IMG/VR virus record: IMGVR_UViG_3300042865_000689 | Location: 1 to 20,913 of that record | Reading direction: 5' to 3' (one strand) | Length of the DNA stretch: 20,913 nt | From: a virus | Part shown: positions 8,172 to 14,665 of the stretch, piece after piece | How the letters are laid out: every line of letters begins with the position of its first letter | How positions within the stretch are numbered: position 1 is the stretch's first letter | Made by a program: the position numbers and the translations under genes | The notes under the pieces: model-generated | Told to the model about the DNA's origin: nothing | What the model saw: only the letters and a program-made list of their open reading frames with translations | Databases searched by the model: none

Positions 8172-9938
8172 TTGAATATATCAGGTAACACCTCTAATCT
8201 TATTGAATTAAAAGCACTCGACATATTAGATAATTATTCGGGAACAAATAACTATATTCAAAAATTAAAATACCTAAAGGAATCCAATAAAAAGTTTTAC
8301 CCCACTCGTTCCCAAGCTGAATATATTATCAACTATCATTCTGTTGAACCAAAGGTTGCAAAGAAGTGGGTTAATATGGAACCATATTTTGCAAACAAGA
8401 TTGCTGATGAAAAAAATATGTTATCAGTACCAACTGATATTTGGGTTGAAAAGTTATTGGTTGATAAAGATAAATCATACCATATTTGGGGTAAATTTAA
8501 TACTGGTGACACTCTAACAGATATGTGGTTACCTAAGGCAGCATTATTAAAAACCCATAATACAATAGAAGTTAAAATTGATTATACAAAATATAGTCAC
8601 AGACCACCACTTGAACACCAAAAAACCGCAATAGAAAAATTGGTGGGTAGTAAAAGATTTATTTTAGCTGACGATATGGGACTTGGTAAAACGACTAGTA
8701 CTATAATCGCAGCATTAGAAACTGATATTAAAAAGATTTTAATTATCTGTCCTGCATCCCTTAAGATAAATTGGGAAAGGGAAATTAAAAACTACACAGA
8801 TAGAAGTGTATATATTTGTGAAGGTAAAAACTTCTCAACTGAACACGACTTTGTTATTGTAAATTATGATATCATTAAAAATTTTTATGATTTAAAAAAC
8901 AAAGAAAACTCCCCAATCACAAAAGGTAACTTTGATTTGGTTATTATAGACGAAGCTCATTACATATCCAATCCCCAAGCTCAAAGAACAAAATTAATTA
9001 ATAGTTTTGTTAAGGATGTTGAATATCTTTGGTTATTAACTGGTACTCCGATGACATCAAGGCCAATCAACTATTATAATTTATTGAATCTAATTGAAAG
9101 TCCTGTTGCTCAAAATTGGATGGCTTATGTTATCCGTTATTGTCAAGGATATCAATTTAAGGCGGGTAATAGAAAGGTTTGGAATGTGAATGGGGCGTCA
9201 AACTTGGAAGAGTTAAGAGATAGGACATCAAGACAAGTTTTAAGAAGATTAAAAGAGGATGTACTAGATTTACCTGAAAAGATTATTACCCCAATCTATC
9301 TTAGATTAAAATCTAAAATGTATGAAGAGTTAATGGGTGAGTATTACGAATGGTATAATAAACATCCTGATGAATCGAGGTCTTTAACAGTTCAGTTTAA
9401 TAAGTTGATGAAAGTTAGACAAGTAATTGCTGAAGAAAAAATATTGAATACAATTGAGGTTGTTGAAAATATTTTGGAACTTGGTAAAAAAGTTATCATA
9501 TTCACAAACTTTACAGATACTCTACATAAGATTCATTCTCACTTTGGAAAGAAAGCTGTTTATTTGGATGGAACTTGCTCAAAGGTTCAAAGACAATACG
9601 CTGTTGACCAATTCCAAGATAACGATAAGGTTAAAGTTTTTGTTGGGAACTTACAAGCTGCAGGAGTTGGTATTACATTAACTGCAGGTGAAGCTGTTGT
9701 ATTTAATGACTTATCTTTTGTCCCCGCACATCACCAACAAGCTGAGGATAGAGCCTATAGATATGGTCAAAAGAATTGTGTTTCAGTCTATTATCCATTA
9801 TTTGATAATACGATTGAAGGTGTTATCTATGATATGTTGATTAATAAAAAGAATGTTATTGATACTGTTATGGGTGATAATATTGATAGAGCGGAGTTCA
9901 TTGAGCAAATTATGAACAAGATTAATTCTGTTCGTTAA
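8172..9938 (+). CDS. SNF2-family DNA helicase/translocase
   Basis: A 588-aa superfamily 2 ATPase of the SNF2/SMARCAL1-like type. Motifs in order: Q-like 'PPLEHQKTAIEKL' (about 145-157), Walker A DDMGLGKT (167-174), Ia 'LIICPASLKINW', DEAH (260-263), III LTGTPMTS (289-296), then the second RecA lobe with 'VIIFTNFTDTL' (441-451), V 'AAGVGITLTAGEAVVFND' (496-513) and VI QAEDRAYRYGQ (523-533). The arginine fingers and ATPase residues look intact. In T4 the UvsW helicase handles branched replication intermediates; a phage SNF2 protein could do a similar remodelling job, which is inference. The only usable start is TTG at 8172: an in-frame stop lies at 8160-8162 and the next ATG is 68 codons in, inside a region that looks coding. 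The dismutase-nuclease gene begins 23 nt after its stop with its own box. Confidence 0.93.
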   Translation: MNISGNTSNLIELKALDILDNYSGTNNYIQKLKYLKESNKKFYPTRSQAEYIINYHSVEPKVAKKWVNMEPYFANKIADEKNMLSVPTDIWVEKLLVDKDKSYHIWGKFNTGDTLTDMWLPKAALLKTHNTIEVKIDYTKYSHRPPLEHQKTAIEKLVGSKRFILADDMGLGKTTSTIIAALETDIKKILIICPASLKINWEREIKNYTDRSVYICEGKNFSTEHDFVIVNYDIIKNFYDLKNKENSPITKGNFDLVIIDEAHYISNPQAQRTKLINSFVKDVEYLWLLTGTPMTSRPINYYNLLNLIESPVAQNWMAYVIRYCQGYQFKAGNRKVWNVNGASNLEELRDRTSRQVLRRLKEDVLDLPEKIITPIYLRLKSKMYEELMGEYYEWYNKHPDESRSLTVQFNKLMKVRQVIAEEKILNTIEVVENILELGKKVIIFTNFTDTLHKIHSHFGKKAVYLDGTCSKVQRQYAVDQFQDNDKVKVFVGNLQAAGVGITLTAGEAVVFNDLSFVPAHHQQAEDRAYRYGQKNCVSVYYPLFDNTIEGVIYDMLINKKNVIDTVMGDNIDRAEFIEQIMNKINSVR

Positions 9939-9948
9939 TATTTATGAG

Positions 9949-9957
9949 ATATTTATA
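9949..9957 (+). promoter_or_regulatory. ATATTTATA box that decides the start of the dismutase-nuclease gene
   Basis: GATATTTATATCTTATGG places the box five bases before the ATG at 9962. An earlier in-frame ATG at 9944 lies upstream of the box within another TATTTATG, so it is the less likely start. Confidence 0.5.
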
Positions 9958-9961
9958 TCTT

Positions 9962-12580
9962 ATGGAAAGAGCAGCAAATTTACTTAAAGAAATAATATTA
10001 ACTAAAGAAGATATATTATCTGAAGCAAAAAAAATTGGTATTGATAAATTACCATTTGGATATCGTTCAATTAGTAGTTTCATCGATGGAAAAACGATGG
10101 ATATACATTACAACAAACATTATAAAGGTTATGTTGATAAATTGAATAAAGCCTTATCTAAAAAGAACTATGGTGATGTTGAATTGGAGAACATTATTAA
10201 ATCCATTTCGAAGTATAATAAAACAATAAGGAATAATGCTGGTGGTGCTTTTAATCATGCTTTATTTTGGAAAATGTTGTCCCCAAAAAAACAAGAAATA
10301 CCAACTGAGATAAAAAACAAAATTATTAAAGATTTCGGTTCAATTAATACATTCAAAAAAGAATTCACCGAAATAGCAAAGGATAGATTTGGTTCAGGTT
10401 GGTGTTGGTTAATATTGACAAAAAACAACAGACTTAAAATTATGTCAACACCCAACCAAGACAATCCACTAATGAACATAGTTGATGGGGGTGGATTTCC
10501 TATTCTTGGTCTTGATGTATGGGAACACGCATATTATCTCAAATATCAAAACAAAAGAGATGAATATATTGAAAATTTTTGGGATGTTGTCAATTGGGAG
10601 TTTGTTAATAAATTATATACAGATAAAAAGAAAACTAAGTTAACTGAATCAGTTAAAACTAAAAAATTAATCAAAGAAGAAGTTGAGGTATTAAACCCAA
10701 ACGGAAGACTAAATCCTATTTTTGTTCAAACAATATTGAAGAAAGTTTATCCAAAATGTTCTCCTGAAATTATTAGGGATTACAATCCTGATACTCGTAT
10801 TGAATCACCTTGTTATGGTAAAATCCAAACTGAGTTATGTAAAACAAACTATGGTGTTATTGGTGGAAAATATGCTGTAAGTCAAAGGGGTGGAACTGGT
10901 GAATGGTCGGTTGTTAATTGGTTTGATGCTAACACTCGAATTAGTGATAAGATATTAGAGTTTTATGAAAAATATAATAGTAAAAACTATGATTTGGAAA
11001 CTTGGTTTAATATTATGGGAAAAACTCTGTTTGGTGATGAGGGAAAGTTTACCAATAGTTTGGCAAATATAGTTTTAAATCCAAAAACAAAAAAAGGAAC
11101 TTTGGATAGAGGTATTGAAAGGGAAAAAATTGCGATTGAAATATTCAACACTAAAAACAAAAATTCACAAATAACACAATTTTGTGATGGTGATACAAGG
11201 GACAAGTATAAAGGACAAGATATGTTTGTAACCGAAGATGGTGTAAGTAAATACGTTCAGGTTAAACCAACTACGGATTTATATGAAACGAGGGACAAAC
11301 AAGGTAATACTATCTATATCTTCAAAAGTAAAAATGTATATAATACAAATAATATTCAAATTTTTGCATTTGTTGATGATAAAAATAACTATATATTTTT
11401 TGATTTTAATGAGGTTGATATTGAGGATGGTGGAACACAATCAAAAGAAAGATATTCTTACGTTTTTAATTCAAAAAATAAAAAATTCCAATCCCAATTT
11501 TTAAAATTAAAAAAAATTAACATTACTGAAAATATGAACTCAACAATAATAATAACTAAAGAACAAGCTCAAATAATGAATTTTTTAATATCCGAGGACA
11601 TTAAGATTAATAATAATCAGTTAGATATTAATAGTATCATTAAAAGAGAATTACAAAAGTTAAGACCTATTCCCACTGAAATGAATGCGGCTAAAGAAGC
11701 AATTAATAATATTGTAACAGCTGAAATAAGTCGTGGTAAGTTAAATTTTAGTAGAACAATTGATTCTTTATTTAATTTAAACTTATCAACAGTTTCGGAC
11801 AGAAATAAATATAGGTTCAATAACTACTATTATAGATTTTATAGAAGTAGAACGAGAGGTTTAGATTTTGAAGGTTTAATTTCCGGTTTAATTGATGGAG
11901 ATATTTCTGAAGACATTAATTCTCCATATGATTTGATTACAAAAGATGGAAAAAAAATATCTATAAAAATAGTAAGAAATTTAAGTGAAAGTCCTGTATT
12001 GAAATCAGCAAAAGGAAATATACAAAGTTTTATCGAGAATTATAATGGTTCTGATGAAAACAAACAAATGTTGATTACACAAGCAAAAAATGAAAATCTT
12101 CTAAGTTTTTTAATAAGTTCGGGTAACAACGATTATATAAATATTGCTGAGGATTTAGTTGATTTCATACTACCTGACATTGATGGATTATTAATCGGTG
12201 TTCCCAACGAGAATTTTAACATCGACTTATTTTATTTTGACAGAGAGGGAATTAAATCGTTGGCTTTAGAACCTGGTAATTTAGGTGCACCAAAAACCAA
12301 AGGGTCACAACAGATTAGATTCAAAAAATCAGTTTTCCAAAAAACACCAAGTGAAGGAAATAGATTGGTTGGAAAAATATATTTCCCAATAATCTCAGAA
12401 CAAGAATATATTGATTTTTTAGTTGGTAATGAAAAAACAAAAGAAACATTATCATTACTTAATCGTTTTGGGAGTAAGTACAACATAAGAAACTTAGGTG
12501 GTAATATACCACAAGATATTATCCATAGTTTGTCTGACAACGAAAACTTCAAACAAGACATACTTAATTTGTTGGATTGA
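9962..12580 (+). CDS. Mn-type superoxide dismutase fused to two PD-(D/E)XK nuclease-like modules
   Basis: An 872-aa fusion (878 if ATG 9944 is used). Residues about 25-220 are a complete Fe/Mn superoxide dismutase. The four metal ligands are present: H49 (MDIHYNKH), H99 (FNHALFW), D185 and H189 (LDVWEHAYYLKYQNKRDEY). 'NNAGGAFNH' and Q166 in 'TPNQDNPLM' are the Mn-type/cambialistic pattern. The linker, about 226-245 (KLTESVKTKKLIKEEV), resembles the charged ends of other small phage proteins. The rest has two nuclease-like patterns. Module 1 has E386, D420 in KGQDMFV and QVK (433-435). Module 2 has E637, D657 in SPYDLITKDG and SIK (667-669). The C-terminal third (about 700-872) is unassigned. 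The frame is open throughout with uniform codon use, so I see no sign of a broken junction. It follows the SNF2 helicase by 23 nt, which could pair helicase with nuclease. The dismutase call is firm; the nuclease calls are moderate. Confidence 0.85.
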   Translation: MERAANLLKEIILTKEDILSEAKKIGIDKLPFGYRSISSFIDGKTMDIHYNKHYKGYVDKLNKALSKKNYGDVELENIIKSISKYNKTIRNNAGGAFNHALFWKMLSPKKQEIPTEIKNKIIKDFGSINTFKKEFTEIAKDRFGSGWCWLILTKNNRLKIMSTPNQDNPLMNIVDGGGFPILGLDVWEHAYYLKYQNKRDEYIENFWDVVNWEFVNKLYTDKKKTKLTESVKTKKLIKEEVEVLNPNGRLNPIFVQTILKKVYPKCSPEIIRDYNPDTRIESPCYGKIQTELCKTNYGVIGGKYAVSQRGGTGEWSVVNWFDANTRISDKILEFYEKYNSKNYDLETWFNIMGKTLFGDEGKFTNSLANIVLNPKTKKGTLDRGIEREKIAIEIFNTKNKNSQITQFCDGDTRDKYKGQDMFVTEDGVSKYVQVKPTTDLYETRDKQGNTIYIFKSKNVYNTNNIQIFAFVDDKNNYIFFDFNEVDIEDGGTQSKERYSYVFNSKNKKFQSQFLKLKKINITENMNSTIIITKEQAQIMNFLISEDIKINNNQLDINSIIKRELQKLRPIPTEMNAAKEAINNIVTAEISRGKLNFSRTIDSLFNLNLSTVSDRNKYRFNNYYYRFYRSRTRGLDFEGLISGLIDGDISEDINSPYDLITKDGKKISIKIVRNLSESPVLKSAKGNIQSFIENYNGSDENKQMLITQAKNENLLSFLISSGNNDYINIAEDLVDFILPDIDGLLIGVPNENFNIDLFYFDREGIKSLALEPGNLGAPKTKGSQQIRFKKSVFQKTPSEGNRLVGKIYFPIISEQEYIDFLVGNEKTKETLSLLNRFGSKYNIRNLGGNIPQDIIHSLSDNENFKQDILNLLD

Positions 12581-12600
12581 TATTTATATATAAAAACTAA
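12581..12600 (+). promoter_or_regulatory. Box plus A-rich leader of the gp13-like gene
   Basis: TATTTATATATAAAAACTAA ends 2 nt before the ATG. The identical 20 bases, on the other strand, directly precede the start of the 250-aa structural gene at 18231. The box overlaps the stop region of the preceding gene and no terminator intervenes. Confidence 0.55.
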
Positions 12601-12602
12601 TT

Positions 12603-13724
12603 ATGTCTATAATTCCTGAACCAGATAGAACCCAACTTTACACTAAATTGAGACATCTTTTAGGTGCACCACTAAGGGCTGTGGAATTGGAAGATGAAAT
12701 GTTAGATTCTTTATTAGAACTATCTATTGAGGATTATGCTCAATACGTACAAGATTGGTTAATTGAATCACAATGGACTTCACTATATAACTTAAACTTA
12801 GATACTGAATCTTTAACCAAAGCATTCATAACTAAAGATTTAAAGTTCGAGGAAAGATATACTTATGCTTATTCTAAAATTGTTGGTTTACAAGCAGGTG
12901 GAGATTCTGTAATGAAAAAGGACTATATACAACTTGTACCTGGTCAACAAATTTATGAGATACCAGCAGGTCGTGAATTAAATGAGCTATTATGGTTTAC
13001 ACCATCAGAACTTAATAACTTACTATTTGACCCTTGGACATTTGGTGCTTTGGGTGGTGTTGGTTTAGGTGGCCCCGCGGGTTATTCTCAAATGGGTTAC
13101 TCAGGTTCATACTTTATGATGCCAGCATTCGATATGTTATTAAGAATGCAAGAAATTAATATTCAAAGAAGAATTATTGCAGGTGACTTAACATACAGAG
13201 TAACGGCTTTACCTGAAGGTAAAAAAGCAATCCATTTAATGCAAACACCAGGTGGTAAATTTGACTTCGGTAATGCAACTTTAATGAGAGGTAAAGTTTG
13301 GTATTGGTATTATGAAGTTGATGGTGCAGACAGAGATGATTGTTTAAAGAAAAATCCTGATATAATTAGATTACCATCTGATGTTCCACTAGAAAAGATT
13401 AGTTGGATTGATTTAAATAATCCTGCCCAAATATGGGTTCGTAAATGGTTTTTTGCTTATGCTAAAGAGGCCTTGTCTAGAGTTAGAGGTAAGTTTAGTG
13501 GTGCACTCAAAACACCTGATGCCGAACTTACATTAGAATATCAAACTTTACAAACTGAAGCTAAGGACGAAAAAGACAAATTGAGAGAGGAATTAATTGG
13601 TGCTGAAGGTAAATTAACAAGATTAAAACCTGAAAAGGTTATGGAAAGAGAAGCATTAATAGCTGAAAACTTAAATAAAGTAAAAAAACTTACTGCTTTA
13701 CCAAGACAAATTTATGTAATTTAA
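12603..13724 (+). CDS. Neck protein, T4 gp13-like
   Basis: A 373-aa structural protein probably placed at the portal vertex, where it closes the filled head and receives the tail. The N-terminal half has helical 'MLDSLLELSIEDYAQYVQDWL' type segments. A glycine-rich loop 'GALGGVGLGGPAGYSQMGYS' (about 148-167) interrupts the middle. The C-terminal half has 'VWYWYYEVD' and 'IWVRKWFFAYAKEALSRVRG' (about 278-297), which resembles the gp13 signature of a W/Y-rich strand followed by an alanine-rich helix ending in (V/I)RGKF. The last 60 residues are strongly charged and probably coiled coil. T4 gp13 is 309 aa; the glycine loop and C-terminal helix account for the extra length. It starts 2 nt after a box-leader and is followed at 8 nt by a small gene without a box, so those two are one unit. 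Confidence 0.6.
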   Translation: MSIIPEPDRTQLYTKLRHLLGAPLRAVELEDEMLDSLLELSIEDYAQYVQDWLIESQWTSLYNLNLDTESLTKAFITKDLKFEERYTYAYSKIVGLQAGGDSVMKKDYIQLVPGQQIYEIPAGRELNELLWFTPSELNNLLFDPWTFGALGGVGLGGPAGYSQMGYSGSYFMMPAFDMLLRMQEINIQRRIIAGDLTYRVTALPEGKKAIHLMQTPGGKFDFGNATLMRGKVWYWYYEVDGADRDDCLKKNPDIIRLPSDVPLEKISWIDLNNPAQIWVRKWFFAYAKEALSRVRGKFSGALKTPDAELTLEYQTLQTEAKDEKDKLREELIGAEGKLTRLKPEKVMEREALIAENLNKVKKLTALPRQIYVI

Positions 13725-13732
13725 TTATAATT

Positions 13733-14092
13733 ATGACAACAATAAATTCAGAACTAGTCAGAAAACAATTCGGGGAAGTGTCAAAAACAATTCGTTATGG
13801 TCAATCAGTTTCGACCAAAATCAAAAAGGTAGTTAATACCCCAACCTATACAACAAATGGGGAATATCTTTTAGTTGTAAAAGATGTCGATAATTGTACA
13901 ATTACTTTAGATGGTTATACAACAGAATCCATTAAAATAAAAGTTCTTACAAAAACAAATATTGTACCCAAATATTCTTTAATTGATGACCAATATGAGG
14001 AAATCGAAATTGATAATGGGGCTTGTGTAGAATTAGAATATGTTGAGGGTAATTGGTACATAATATCCTCCGATGGTATGAAGTTAGAATAA
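13733..14092 (+). CDS. Small beta-rich structural protein
   Basis: A 119-aa protein, unrecognised by name. After a helical first 30 residues it is almost all beta: 'GEYLLVVKDVDNCTITLDG', 'IKIKVLTKTNIVPKYSLID', 'YEEIEIDNGACVELEYVEG' and the ending 'NWYIISSDGMKLE'. That C-terminal pattern (NGACVE..Y...WYI.SSDG) is one I associate with capsid- or fibre-decorating domains in large phages, but the link is from memory. The gene lies 8 nt after the gp13-like gene, has no box of its own and ends at a terminator, so it is co-transcribed with the neck gene and is probably a virion part. Confidence 0.6.
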   Translation: MTTINSELVRKQFGEVSKTIRYGQSVSTKIKKVVNTPTYTTNGEYLLVVKDVDNCTITLDGYTTESIKIKVLTKTNIVPKYSLIDDQYEEIEIDNGACVELEYVEGNWYIISSDGMKLE

Positions 14093-14097
14093 AAACT

Positions 14098-14127
14098 AAA
14101 CCCCACCTTTAAGGATGGGGGTTTTTA
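14098..14127 (+). terminator. Terminator after the neck-protein operon
   Basis: AAACCCCACCTT pairs with AAGGATGGGGGTTT (one mismatch) and is followed by TTTTT. It starts 5 nt after the stop of the 119-aa gene. Confidence 0.8.
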
Positions 14128-14135
14128 TTATTAAC

Positions 14136-14143
14136 ATATTTAT
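14136..14143 (+). promoter_or_regulatory. ATATTTAT box before the 92-aa gene
   Basis: ACATATTTATC is followed by an A-rich 13-nt stretch and the ATG at 14158. It sits right after the preceding terminator, so the 92-aa gene is its own unit. Confidence 0.5.
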
Positions 14144-14157
14144 CAAATAAAAAGATT

Positions 14158-14436
14158 ATGAAAAAAGTAGTAAAAATAACAGAAAAAGATTTATCAAAAC
14201 TAACTAAGAAAGTTGTTACTGAACTTGAACGAGTTTATGGTCATTCAGAAATAGACAAATTGTACTCAAGACTTGGTGATGATGAAGATGTACAATTGGA
14301 TGATTCATCGGGTGAGTTGTCAGGTAAAATAACAAAAAAGGTTGATATCGTTATAGATTTGCTTGAACAAGGTATCAGAAAAAAAGATTGGGTTAAAGTA
14401 TCCCGAGCATTATCGTACTTAGAGACAAAGTTTTAA
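14158..14436 (+). CDS. Hypothetical 92-aa charged helical protein
   Basis: I do not recognise this protein. It begins 'MKKVVKITEKDLSKLTKKVV' and has a short acidic centre (GDDEDVQLDDSSG, about 40-52). It ends with an amphipathic 'KVDIVIDLLEQGIRKKDWVK' and 'VSRALSYLETKF', which look like a helix-turn-helix-hairpin of tetratricopeptide-like size. There is no membrane segment or enzyme motif. It has its own box and a terminator on either side, so it is a single-gene unit. The lysine-rich N-terminus resembles that of other small proteins here. Confidence 0.65.
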   Translation: MKKVVKITEKDLSKLTKKVVTELERVYGHSEIDKLYSRLGDDEDVQLDDSSGELSGKITKKVDIVIDLLEQGIRKKDWVKVSRALSYLETKF

Positions 14437-14473
14437 TAAAAAAAATCCCCACCTATTAAGAGTGGGGTTTTTT
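14437..14473. terminator. Bidirectional terminator between convergent genes
   Basis: A perfect 6-bp stem CCCCAC (14447-14452) / GTGGGG (14462-14467) is flanked by an A-run on the left and T-run on the right. Either strand therefore gives a hairpin followed by U residues. It serves the 92-aa gene (plus) and the lipoprotein gene (minus), whose stop is 1 nt away. Confidence 0.85.
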
Positions 14474-14474
14474 G

Positions 14475-14645
14475 TTACTTCATTACATAAGTGTTTTGTT
14501 GTGTTGGTGTCTTTTCACCCAAGTTTCTATTTCCATACCAACTACCATTTCCTGTACATTTTTTTCTTTTTTTGTAAACTGGATTACCACAAGATGTTAA
14601 CCCAATCGTTAAAATTACTAAAATTAAAAAGATAAGTTTTTTCAT
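14475..14645 (-). CDS. Small phage lipoprotein
   Basis: A 56-aa ORF with a clear lipoprotein signal: MKK, hydrophobic LIFLILVILTIGL, then the lipobox LTSC with the lipidated cysteine at residue 19. The mature part is only 38 residues, with a KKRKK patch, a second cysteine (C30) and 'CTGNGSWYGNRNLG'. The residue after the cysteine is glycine, so there is no inner-membrane-retention aspartate, and no acidic surface-export signal typical of Bacteroidota is visible; it probably sits on the periplasmic side of the outer membrane. Phage lipoproteins of this size include receptor-blocking Llp-type and Rz1-type spanins, but nothing here chooses one, and it lacks the proline-richness of Rz1. A TATTTATA box precedes the ATG by 10 nt and a bidirectional terminator follows, so it is a separate unit downstream of the polymerase. 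Confidence 0.75.
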   Translation of the reverse strand: MKKLIFLILVILTIGLTSCGNPVYKKRKKCTGNGSWYGNRNLGEKTPTQQNTYVMK

Positions 14646-14655
14646 AAGTTTTTTT

Positions 14656-14663
14656 TATAAATA
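14656..14663 (-). promoter_or_regulatory. TATTTATA box before the lipoprotein gene
   Basis: The minus strand reads CTATTTATAAAAAAAACTTA then TG, just after the polymerase stop. It is in the class with an A-rich spacer. Confidence 0.5.
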
Positions 14664-14665
14664 GT

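Noticed and set aside
8150-8192. ATG at about 8157 as helicase start
   Set aside because: It is in another frame and reaches a stop after ten codons; TTG at 8172 is the only start in the helicase frame before residue 69.
9944-9961. ATG at 9944 as start of the dismutase-nuclease gene
   Set aside because: It lies before the box nearest the gene; the ATG at 9962 has the same 5-nt spacing as other genes.
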